A stretch of DNA of 64,000 bases from Cytobacillus firmus. Its GTDB lineage: Bacteria; Bacillota; Bacilli; Bacillales; Cytobacillaceae. The stretch's first letter is position 1. The number at the start of each line of letters is the position of its first letter. The stretch spans positions 55,098 to 119,097 of the forward strand of contig NZ_JAMBOJ010000005.1 in the NCBI RefSeq assembly GCF_023715565.1. Reading direction: 5' to 3'. Shown one piece after another: positions 52,817-61,036 of this stretch. Both the position numbers and the translations under genes were made by a program. The notes below the pieces were generated by a model. It was not told the origin of the DNA, ran no database searches, and worked only from the letters and a program-made list of their open reading frames with translations.

Positions 52817-54053
52817 GCATTTCCACCTCCAAATTCTCGTTCCTCTGTACTTTCGGTTTCTTTTTTAAAAATTGGCCAGCCGTTTGTGCCAAAATAGCTG
52901 TCCCAATCGCCAAGCAGGCTTCATCCAAATCAAAAATCGGGGTATGAAGATCGCGCTGCCCTCCCTCTCTTGGTGCACAACCAAGAAAAAACATTGATCC
53001 CGGTATTTTTTCAGTCACATAGCCAAAATCTTTCCCGCCAAGTCCAAAGGGACGCCTTGTAATTCTCATGCCTGGATACGTCTGTTTAATGGCGTCCGTT
53101 ATCCATTTATTAACGGCAGGATGATTTTTTAAAGCCGGCTCCCCTCTTTGGATATTCAGGGAGAACGTTCCTCCCAGATGTTCTACAATAGAAAGCGCCT
53201 TCTTAATTTCAGTTACCAATAAATCACGCACCTCGGGTGTATAGCTTCGAATGGTGCCTTCAATCACTGCTTCAGTTGGGATAATGTTGCTCGCTGTACC
53301 TGCATGTATTTGGCCAATGCTGATAACGCCAGCATCCAGCGCTGAGACTCTCCTAGCCGTAATTCCATACAGTGCCTGCATAACCGGCCCAAGCATCCAA
53401 ATAGGGTCTGTGCCAAGCTCCGGATATGCTCCATGACCGCCAGTACCATGAATTTTCGCTTCAAAAACATCTACATTCGCCATACTGTAGCCATCGCTGA
53501 TTTGAACTTCCCCGACTGGAAGCCACGGACAGACATGAAGGGCAAGGGCTGCGTCAGCCTGATCATAAGCCCCTGCAGCGATCATATATGGCGACCCGGA
53601 AAGTCCATGATCGTCCGTACTCTCCTCTGCCGGCTGGAAAATGAATTTAACGGTTCCTTTCAATTCACCCTTTTTAAATTGGTCAGAAAGGATGGAGGCT
53701 GCTCCGAGTAGAATGGAGGTGTGTGCATCGTGTCCGCATGCATGCATCACACCCTCCGTTTTGGACGAATAGCCTGTTCTATTTTCCTCCATAATCGGCA
53801 AGGCATCCATATCAGCTCTCAGGGCAATGACAGGTCCATCCCCCGAGGTCAAAGTGCCTGTCACTCCTGTTTCAAGGCCAACTCCTGTTTCCACTTCGAT
53901 TCCGCCTATTTCCTTTAGGACATCCGCAACAAAGCGGGAGGTCCCGAACTCCTGAAAGCTGAGTTCGGGATGCTGATGAAAACGACGGCGCCATTCTGCG
54001 AGACGGCCAGCCAGGTTGTTAGCATTCTCAACGATAGGATGATAATCTGACAT
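52806..54053 (-). CDS. M20D amidohydrolase, candidate N-acetyl-diaminobutyrate deacetylase
   Basis: A 415-residue metal-dependent amidohydrolase. RRRFHQHPELSFQEFGTS, ALRADMDALPIME, GVMHACGHDAHTSILLGAA, FIFQPAEE and LHTPIFDLDE supply the Cys/His/Glu metal ligands of M20D enzymes. Relatives remove acetyl groups from N-acetyl-diaminopimelate, N-acetyl-cysteine and similar compounds. In this operon the obvious substrate is N-alpha-acetyl-diaminobutyrate from ectoine hydrolysis. DoeB/EutE of proteobacteria is a different (AstE-type) fold. GAGGTG precedes the ATG. Confidence 0.9.
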   Translation of the reverse strand: MSDYHPIVENANNLAGRLAEWRRRFHQHPELSFQEFGTSRFVADVLKEIGGIEVETGVGLETGVTGTLTSGDGPVIALRADMDALPIMEENRTGYSSKTEGVMHACGHDAHTSILLGAASILSDQFKKGELKGTVKFIFQPAEESTDDHGLSGSPYMIAAGAYDQADAALALHVCPWLPVGEVQISDGYSMANVDVFEAKIHGTGGHGAYPELGTDPIWMLGPVMQALYGITARRVSALDAGVISIGQIHAGTASNIIPTEAVIEGTIRSYTPEVRDLLVTEIKKALSIVEHLGGTFSLNIQRGEPALKNHPAVNKWITDAIKQTYPGMRITRRPFGLGGKDFGYVTEKIPGSMFFLGCAPREGGQRDLHTPIFDLDEACLAIGTAILAQTAGQFLKKKPKVQRNENLEVEMLGT

Positions 54054-54082
54054 CCTCTCTCACCTCAATCGAAACTAGTAAT

Positions 54083-55285
54083 CTACTTTACTTGCAAAAC
54101 ACTTTCTGCATGGCTGAATGCCTGCTCGAAGTCTGCAATGATATCCTCAATTTCTTCAATTCCGCAGGAGACGCGGATTAATCCTTCCGGAATGCCGACA
54201 GCAGCTCGCTCCTCAGGAGTACATTCCACATGGCTTGTTGTTCGGGCCGGTCCTACTGTAGTTTCAACAGCGCCTAGGTTGGCTGCACGGTTAGCGAATT
54301 GCAATTTTGGCAGCAGATCACGGACTGTATCAACTCCGCCTTTAACAGCAAAGCTGAGCATCCCGCCAAAATCCTTCATTTGCTTTTTGGCAATGTGATG
54401 GTTTGGATGTGTCTCCAGTCCTGGGTAATAAACCGATTCCACCATATCTTTTGTCTGCAGGTATTTGGCAAGCGCCATCGCATTTTTACATTGCTGGCGG
54501 ACGCGAAGGTGAAGCGTTTTCATTCCGCGAATCATCAGGTAAGCTGCCATCGGATCCATTGTGGCACCGTTGATTTCGCGATAATGATAGATTTTTTCTA
54601 CTAAATCATGCGGCCCGCAAACGACTCCGCCAAGGGCATCGGCATGCCCGCCGAGGAATTTTGTCGCACTGTGGATAACCAGATCGACACCAAGTTTAAT
54701 AGGGTTCTGGTTCATTGGTGTTGCAAATGTATTATCTACCACCACAATCGCACCGGCTTCGTGTCCTGCTTTTGCCATGCGTTCGATATCCGTAATCTTA
54801 ACCGTTGGATTCGTCGGTGTTTCAAGGTAAAGAATTTTACAGCCCTTTGCCACTTCTTCCTCTATCTGTTCATGATTCCCTGTTTCACAAAGTACTACAT
54901 CGATTTGCTGGCGCGGCAGGAATTCTGTGAAAATCTTGTTCGTTCCGCCATACGTGTCCTTCATGGAAACAATGCGGTCTCCCGGCACCAAAAACGTCGA
55001 TAATGTATTGCTGATGGCAGCCATGCCTGTTGAGAAGCTTGTGGCAGCTTCGGCGCCTTCGAGGATTTTTACTTTATCTTCAAATGACTGGACCGTTGGA
55101 TTTGTATTTCTTCCGTAAATATGGCCTTTTTTCTTTCCAATCGCTACATCATACCACTCATCCATGTCATCATAGCCATATGCCACACTGAGTACGACCG
55201 GCACCTGGGTTGCTCCATGCACCAAATAATCCTTTTCCCCAGCCCATACCGCTTTTGTACCTGCCTGAACGTTTTCTTTTACCAT
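54083..55285 (-). CDS. PLP-dependent Cys/Met-metabolism enzyme (cystathionine gamma-lyase / methionine gamma-lyase type)
   Basis: About 400 residues of the fold-type I gamma family. YGRNTNPTVQSFEDKVKILEGAEAA, STGMAAISNTLSTFLVPGD, VVVDNTFATPMNQNPIKLGVDLVIHSATKFLGGHADALGG (Schiff-base Lys in HSATKFLGG) and GLIRVSCGIEEIEDI are typical. GAGGAG fits the ATG at 55285, not 55300. Members eliminate gamma substituents from homoserine derivatives. In this operon it may act on homoserine or diaminobutyrate to give 2-oxobutyrate (inference). Confidence 0.88.
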   Translation of the reverse strand: MVKENVQAGTKAVWAGEKDYLVHGATQVPVVLSVAYGYDDMDEWYDVAIGKKKGHIYGRNTNPTVQSFEDKVKILEGAEAATSFSTGMAAISNTLSTFLVPGDRIVSMKDTYGGTNKIFTEFLPRQQIDVVLCETGNHEQIEEEVAKGCKILYLETPTNPTVKITDIERMAKAGHEAGAIVVVDNTFATPMNQNPIKLGVDLVIHSATKFLGGHADALGGVVCGPHDLVEKIYHYREINGATMDPMAAYLMIRGMKTLHLRVRQQCKNAMALAKYLQTKDMVESVYYPGLETHPNHHIAKKQMKDFGGMLSFAVKGGVDTVRDLLPKLQFANRAANLGAVETTVGPARTTSHVECTPEERAAVGIPEGLIRVSCGIEEIEDIIADFEQAFSHAESVLQVK

Positions 55286-55296
55286 ACGATCACTCC

Positions 55297-56304
55297 TCAT
55301 CTATTTTTTAATGCCAATTCTTTGTTCCCAATCTTCAAGCCGCTGTCCCGCTTGACCAGTTCACTGTAGGCAAACAGGGCAATGGCAGTATCCTGGACTC
55401 CTGTTCCAGTTAAATCACAGACCGTAATCTCCTTGTCATTTATCCGGCCACTTACCTTTCCGGATGTTAATTGCCCCAGTTCAATAACCTCCGATTCATC
55501 GGTTAATACTCCCTTATCAAGGGCATGATGCAATTCTCCAAGCCTTGCACACTGTGCTTTTGTATCGCATATAAGCTTATCCGCACGAGCTAGAACCTCT
55601 GCCTCAAGCTCCTGCTTATGTTCGGCATCTGATCCCATAGCCGTTATATGAAGTCCTGGATGAAGCCATTCCACTTTGATCACCGGTTCTGCTGCCGGTG
55701 TCGTCGTAATGACCGCATCACTATTTCGGACTACATACTCGGCACTCCCGGCCACTTCGAGCTCCACCCCTAATTCAGCGGAAATGTCACTGGCATATTG
55801 TCTGGAACGTTCATCTGACCTGGAATAGACCAGAATCTTTTTAAAATCACGCACCAGCTTGAGCGCCCTTGCCTGGTACCTCGCCTGGCTGCCTGCTCCT
55901 ATCACGCCAACCGTTTCAATGTTTTTTCTGGATAGATACTTTGCCGCAATCGCTCCCGCTGCAGCTGTCCGCACCTCGGTCAAATAGCCGTTATCCAAAA
56001 GGATTGCCTGCGGGATGCCTGTTTGAGTGCTGACCAAAAGCATCAGTCCATTACCGCTTGGAAGTCCCAGCTTATAATTATTGAAAAATCCGGAAGATAC
56101 TTTGATCGCAAACATATCTTCCCCTTTGACATAAGCGGTTTTGACATCTACCTCGCCATTTTGGTCGTGCAGGTCCACCCGCATAATCGGCGGCATGACA
56201 GCTTCATCCTCTGCAAGTTTCGTAAAACCTGCTTCCACAATGCTGATTGCTTCTTTGTTCAGCTGCACATACTGTTTTAGTTCCTGTTCTGTAAAAATGA
56301 GCAT
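55297..56304 (-). CDS. eutC: Ectoine utilization protein EutC (ornithine cyclodeaminase/mu-crystallin family)
   Basis: A 335-residue NAD-binding protein of the OCD family. VDVKTAYVKGEDMFAIKVSSGFFNNYKLGLPSGNGLMLL and the Rossmann motif TVGVIGAGSQARYQARAL match EutC well. EutC works with EutB in hydroxyectoine breakdown. It lies 17 bp after the ectoine hydrolase gene. A generic ornithine cyclodeaminase or alanine dehydrogenase is unlikely given the neighbours. Confidence 0.88.
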   Translation of the reverse strand: MLIFTEQELKQYVQLNKEAISIVEAGFTKLAEDEAVMPPIMRVDLHDQNGEVDVKTAYVKGEDMFAIKVSSGFFNNYKLGLPSGNGLMLLVSTQTGIPQAILLDNGYLTEVRTAAAGAIAAKYLSRKNIETVGVIGAGSQARYQARALKLVRDFKKILVYSRSDERSRQYASDISAELGVELEVAGSAEYVVRNSDAVITTTPAAEPVIKVEWLHPGLHITAMGSDAEHKQELEAEVLARADKLICDTKAQCARLGELHHALDKGVLTDESEVIELGQLTSGKVSGRINDKEITVCDLTGTGVQDTAIALFAYSELVKRDSGLKIGNKELALKNR

Positions 56305-56321
56305 CTCTCGGCCTCACCCCT

Positions 56322-57509
56322 TTAAATTTTTGAAAGTGATGCTTCTTTAATAAATAAATCCCTTGAGAGCTCTGCGAATGTTTCGCATCCCGTTTCGGTT
56401 ACCCTGAAGGATTCACTTGCTTCGAATCCGTATTGATCAAGCCAGATGCCCGGAATTAAATGGAATGTCATATTCGGCTGAAGGATTGTCTTATCCCCTT
56501 TGCGGATGCTCGCTGTATGCTCGCCCCAATCTGGCGGATAGTTCAGACCCATTGAATAGCCAAGACGCGATTCCTTGATAATGCCGCTTTTTTCAATCGA
56601 TTTTTTCCATGCGTCCTCTATTTCCTCGCAGGCAATCCCTGGCTTGATCATATCCAGACAAGCATTCAACCCTTCCACGACCACTTCTGAAAGTGCCTTG
56701 ATTTCGTCTGATGGCTGGCCGATATGAACGGTTCTGGCAAGCGGAGAATGGTAGCGCTTATAGCAGCCGGCCAGTTCCAGAATCACTAGCTCGCCTGATT
56801 TATAACGCTGGTCCGTCCAGGTTAAGTGTGGAGTTGAAGTTCTTTCCCCGGATGGAAGAAGAGGCATGATTGACGGGTAGTCCCCTCCGAAATCTTCCGT
56901 GCCTGTTATTTGTGTATGAAAGATTTTTGCCGCCACGTCACATTCCCGTACACCTTCATTTACCAGCTCAATTCCTGCTGCCATTGTGTTCTCCACTATT
57001 TTGGCTGCTTTTTTCATATACTCGATTTCAGTATCGGACTTTATAATGCGGACCCAGTTGACCAATAGGGTTGCATCCCGGAAACGGGCATTGGGAAGCC
57101 CCTTTTTCAGCTGCTCATAGCATTTTGCCGTGAAATAATAGTTATCCATCTCAACACCAATGGACCGATTCTGCTGTCCGATTTGCTTTAAAATTTCTGC
57201 CACAAAATCCATTGGATGTTTGGTTTCAGATTGTACATAATCATCAGGGTAGGGAATAATATTTTCATGGTAAAGCCATGTCGTGACCTTGGCTCCGTTC
57301 GCATCCTGCCCCCGGCCAATCCAAATCGGCTGTTCCTCATCAATGATGATGACAAGCATTTGATGCACGTAGAAAGACCAGCCGTCATAACCCGATAAAT
57401 AATTCATATTGGCCGGATCGGTAATAAGCAATACTTCAATCCCTTCTGCTGCCATTCTTTCTTTTGTTTTCAAGATCCTCATTTTAAACTCTGCTGTCCC
57501 AAATGACAT
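56322..57509 (-). CDS. doeA: Ectoine hydrolase (EutD/DoeA), M24-fold
   Basis: A 395-residue creatinase/prolidase-fold enzyme that opens the ectoine ring to N-acetyl-diaminobutyrate. The N-terminal signature MNYLSGYDGWSFYVHQ, then PIWIGRGQDANGAKVTTWL, is characteristic of ectoine hydrolases rather than Xaa-Pro peptidases. HLTWTDQRYKSGELVILELAGCYKRYHSPLART and GYSMGLNYPPDWGEHTASIR cover the active-site region, where the usual five metal ligands are not all conserved. GGAGGG precedes the ATG. First gene of the operon, with its own promoter. Confidence 0.92.
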   Translation of the reverse strand: MSFGTAEFKMRILKTKERMAAEGIEVLLITDPANMNYLSGYDGWSFYVHQMLVIIIDEEQPIWIGRGQDANGAKVTTWLYHENIIPYPDDYVQSETKHPMDFVAEILKQIGQQNRSIGVEMDNYYFTAKCYEQLKKGLPNARFRDATLLVNWVRIIKSDTEIEYMKKAAKIVENTMAAGIELVNEGVRECDVAAKIFHTQITGTEDFGGDYPSIMPLLPSGERTSTPHLTWTDQRYKSGELVILELAGCYKRYHSPLARTVHIGQPSDEIKALSEVVVEGLNACLDMIKPGIACEEIEDAWKKSIEKSGIIKESRLGYSMGLNYPPDWGEHTASIRKGDKTILQPNMTFHLIPGIWLDQYGFEASESFRVTETGCETFAELSRDLFIKEASLSKI

Positions 57510-57565
57510 GGTGGCTCTCCCTCCTGCAAAACCGGATATTTTTCAGATATTAAGTTTGTAGGTTC

Positions 57566-57571
57566 ATTATA
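57566..57571 (-). promoter_or_regulatory. -10 element of the ectoine operon promoter
   Basis: Perfect TATAAT on the minus strand about 57 bases before doeA, with a poor -35 region in a T-tract. This is the look of an activator-dependent promoter. Confidence 0.55.
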
Positions 57572-57730
57572 GTGTCATGGTAAAAAAACAATCATCTGCA
57601 AATTTGTATGAAAATTCAAATTTTATTTTAGTAAAATTATCAAAAGGTTGTTAATTTTTAAAATATTTTTAATGAAATTTTCCTACGAAAATATTAATAG
57701 GGAAATTTTGAGATTAGGAATCAAAAAAAT

Positions 57731-57758
57731 GCGGAAAAACCATAAAGGATTTTTCCGC
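57731..57758 (-). terminator. Terminator of the pucR-like gene
   Basis: GCGGAAAAA pairs with TTTTTCCGC, followed by ATTTTTTT on the minus strand. It separates the regulator transcript from the doeA operon. Confidence 0.87.
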
Positions 57759-57771
57759 ATTTTTGGTATTA

Positions 57772-59484
57772 TTAAGATTGACCTGCCATTACACCATGTT
57801 CTCCTATTTTCCAAATCTTTATGCTCAGATCCAAAAGAAATAAATCATCCGGATCAATAAGGGATAGACCAGTCAAGGATTCAATCTTCCTTAGGCGGTA
57901 CAGCAGAGACTGCCGGTGGAGATTTAGTGATCTCGCTGTTTGACTTACATTCCCATGAAATTGATTATAGGCGATGAAAGTTCCAATTAAATCCATGTGC
58001 CGTTGCTCGTCATATTGTACAAGAGGTTCTATAGTTGACATAATGATGTCTTCCATCTCTTTATTGCCAGCCAGATTTAGCAGCACCCTGTCCACTCTTG
58101 TTGACTCATACATCATCCGATGGCCGATCCCCTTTTTCCTCCTGCCGATGCTTAAAGCAGTGCCAGCATGACGGAAGCTTTCCCCAAATCCTGCAATGCC
58201 TTCAAACGCGTTGCCGATGCCCCAGGATAAGACGACTTCAGGAAGCAAGTTTCCCAGACGCCGTTCGACAAGATCAAGAAAATTTGTAGCGTTTTCATTT
58301 TCCTTTACCTCAGTTGTTTCCAGGAAAATAACAAGCTGTTCACCCTGATAGGTCATCAGGATTTCCTTGTTAAGTGATTGGGCAGCATAATAGATTTCTT
58401 CTTCGATATATTGAATCATGCTTTCAAGCCAATGTTCGTAAGAATCATAGTCCTGCTTGCGCTTTTGGAATAATATTTTCATATTTTCCGGATACCCGAC
58501 AATACACACATATGGGAGTTTAAGATTGTACCCAAGCAACTTTGCCCTTGTATCGGCTTGTTCAAGTGATAGGAATTCGTCCTTGGAAAGCTCTTGGACA
58601 AAATCACTGCGAAGGCGCATTTTTGTCTCTTCAATGGCATTTCTTCTTGAAAGCCAAAGAGCAATTGTGGTGGCTGCGTGCTCTAACACGTTAACACGAA
58701 AGAGAGTGAGAAAGGATTCGATTGATTCGGAACCGGGAACCAACACAAAAATATAGCCTTGTGGTTTGTCGGCTACCTGAAGCACCGGAAGTTGAAACAC
58801 AATCCGGTTTTCTATTTTAATCATTTGGAACTTCTGAAACATTGGATCTCCTTTTAATAGGGTGTCTTCTGCCCTTGAAGGAAGAATTCCTTGCAGGACA
58901 TATTTTTTCCACTCCTTTAAAAAAGATTGTGTATGGATGCTTTTTTCATGAAGGCTGCCGGATCGGTCTGTAATAACGAGCGGATGACCGATATGCTTTT
59001 CAACGAATTTTGAGATACCCTTCAGATCCGCGTCTTTTAGAATGAGATTAAGAAGTTCCTGCTGAACCTTTTCTGATTTTTGACGTTCTTTATATTCGAT
59101 GTCATTAATCTCTTTCATGACCCATTCGATTATACTGGAAAAACGGATTTCCCATGGAAGCTCAATAATAATAAAATTATTCTTTTCAGCCAGTTCTATG
59201 ACCTCAGTAGGAATATCAAATATGTATCTTCCCAAAGCAACCATCAGGGCCGAAGCGTCGGAGTCGATCACATCCTGAACAAACCTTTTGAAAGTTTCAG
59301 CATCCTGTCCGCAGCCTATCCCTGTCGTTAATACCGCTTCATTTTTCCGGACAAAGTTTTCCACCGGCATTTCCATGGCTGAAATCCACTGAATATACCG
59401 TTTTTCAGCAAATTCCTTTCCGGTTACAACCTTGGCACTGTTGAGAATTTTGGACTTTAGCACATCTTTTACTGTTAATCTCAT
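57772..59484 (-). CDS. PucR-family transcriptional regulator, candidate ectoine regulator
   Basis: 570 residues. An N-terminal PucR domain (TVKDVLKSKILNSAKVVTGKEFAEKRYIQWISAMEM ... LTTGIG), a middle CdaR GGDEF-like region, and a C-terminal HTH_30 helix-turn-helix (AYNQFHGNVSQTARSLNLHRQSLLYRLRKIESLTG). PucR of B. subtilis activates purine-degradation genes in response to allantoin. Here it stands between eutB and doeA, so it probably controls ectoine genes. Proteobacterial clusters use EnuR (MocR type) instead. GAGGGGAG precedes the ATG. Confidence 0.9.
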   Translation of the reverse strand: MRLTVKDVLKSKILNSAKVVTGKEFAEKRYIQWISAMEMPVENFVRKNEAVLTTGIGCGQDAETFKRFVQDVIDSDASALMVALGRYIFDIPTEVIELAEKNNFIIIELPWEIRFSSIIEWVMKEINDIEYKERQKSEKVQQELLNLILKDADLKGISKFVEKHIGHPLVITDRSGSLHEKSIHTQSFLKEWKKYVLQGILPSRAEDTLLKGDPMFQKFQMIKIENRIVFQLPVLQVADKPQGYIFVLVPGSESIESFLTLFRVNVLEHAATTIALWLSRRNAIEETKMRLRSDFVQELSKDEFLSLEQADTRAKLLGYNLKLPYVCIVGYPENMKILFQKRKQDYDSYEHWLESMIQYIEEEIYYAAQSLNKEILMTYQGEQLVIFLETTEVKENENATNFLDLVERRLGNLLPEVVLSWGIGNAFEGIAGFGESFRHAGTALSIGRRKKGIGHRMMYESTRVDRVLLNLAGNKEMEDIIMSTIEPLVQYDEQRHMDLIGTFIAYNQFHGNVSQTARSLNLHRQSLLYRLRKIESLTGLSLIDPDDLFLLDLSIKIWKIGEHGVMAGQS

Positions 59485-59668
59485 GTTGGCTCCCCTCTGA
59501 ACACTTTAAGATTAAAATGATAGAAGACTTTTATTATAGGAAACCATATTCAGAAAGGCACGTCTACTATTAATTTTCCATTATGCAAGCACAAATTTTA
59601 TCAATATAATATATTCAGTATTTTTCTATATTTACAATTAGAGCTAACCATTACTTTCGTTCGTTCAC

Positions 59669-60679
59669 TCATTCTCTCACACCCATGACTGATGCATAAT
59701 CCTGAATAATCCGGTGAATGACAGAAAGGTCCACATTATGTCCGCTGATGATTACAGCAACATCTCCCTCCTGCCGGGGAATCTTTCCGCCTAAAACCGC
59801 TGCAACTCCAGTAGCTGCTGCGCCCTCCATAATCATTCTATGCTTATCTATCATAAAAGCCATACTGTATGCAATCTCCTCTTCGGGAATCAGATAAGCG
59901 TTATCCATATATTCCTGAACCATACGAAGTGTGTAGCTGTTATTCAGACCAATTCCGCCCAGCAAGCTGTCAGCCAGAGTCTCACTCTCTTCAAGCACTA
60001 CAGGTTTCCCTGCTTTTAAACTCTCATACATTACAGCAGATTTTTCCATGCAAACACCTGAAACCCTTATCCCTCTGTCATTTGATTTGACGGCAAGCCC
60101 AACCCCTGAAAGAAGCCCGCCGCCTGAAAGAGGAACAATCACATCTGTTACATTCGGAAGTTCCTCCAGAATTTCCAAACCAATTGTTCCTTGCCCTGCA
60201 ATCACATGAGGATCGTCGAACGGCTGGATTACAGTCATCCCTTCCGTCCTCTCCAGTTCATAGCATCGTTCCCCGGCAGCATCCTGGCTGTCACCGTAAA
60301 TTTCTATTTTAGTCCCCAGTCGTTTCAAAGAATCGACCTTAGCTTTCGGAACACGGCTGGATATGCAAACAACTGCCTCAATTCCCAGCTTTTTCGCCAC
60401 ATAGGCAACTGCCATACCATGGTTCCCTGTAGAATAGGTAGCAACTCCCCGTTCTCTCGCTTCAGGACTCAAACTCAAAATTTTATTCGCTGCACCTCTG
60501 ACTTTAAAGGCGCCAATTTCATGAACATTCTCGAGTTTCAAAAATACTCTCCGACCCAATTCCTCGGACAGGATCGCCGATTGAATCAATGGAGTTTTAT
60601 CTACCAGGGAAGAAATCCGTTTCTTTGCTTCCCAAATATCCCGGATCGATATGTCTATTCTTTTTGATTTTAAATGCAT
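59669..60679 (-). CDS. eutB: Hydroxyectoine utilization dehydratase EutB
   Basis: A 336-residue PLP enzyme of fold type II, related to threonine dehydratase. PLP lysine in HEIGAFKVRGAANK near residue 58, YSTGNHGMAVAYVAKKLG, and the phosphate loop VPLSGGGLLSGVGLA. It has no regulatory ACT domain. GGGAGGGG precedes the ATG at 60679, so the frame from 60715 is not used. With eutC nearby the EutB call is favoured over threonine or serine dehydratase. EutA, the third protein of the proteobacterial hydroxyectoine branch, is not seen. Confidence 0.87.
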   Translation of the reverse strand: MHLKSKRIDISIRDIWEAKKRISSLVDKTPLIQSAILSEELGRRVFLKLENVHEIGAFKVRGAANKILSLSPEARERGVATYSTGNHGMAVAYVAKKLGIEAVVCISSRVPKAKVDSLKRLGTKIEIYGDSQDAAGERCYELERTEGMTVIQPFDDPHVIAGQGTIGLEILEELPNVTDVIVPLSGGGLLSGVGLAVKSNDRGIRVSGVCMEKSAVMYESLKAGKPVVLEESETLADSLLGGIGLNNSYTLRMVQEYMDNAYLIPEEEIAYSMAFMIDKHRMIMEGAAATGVAAVLGGKIPRQEGDVAVIISGHNVDLSVIHRIIQDYASVMGVRE

Positions 60680-61036
60680 TCTGTTCCCCTCCCAAAAAAG
60701 AATTCCTTTGCTCAATAATAGTTCGACATTTCAGAAAATTCAATTGTCCAAATTGCTTATAAAAGGGGTAATTTTTTCATACAACTTTTTCAGATGTCTT
60801 TTAAAAGGTAAAAATACGAATGGAAGATAGGACCTATACTAAATTTCTCTAGTTAAAAAAGATCTTTTTTCCTAAAAAGCTGCTCACCCATATTTTCAGA
60901 CTTCATTTTTCATAAAAAGCTATAACACCTATTACCCATAGAGATGAGATTCGTTAGACTGTCAAATTTCACGAATTTACAACTAACTACTGGAAATACT
61001 AAACAGGTAACGGCTTTTTCATTGGAGGGCACAAAT

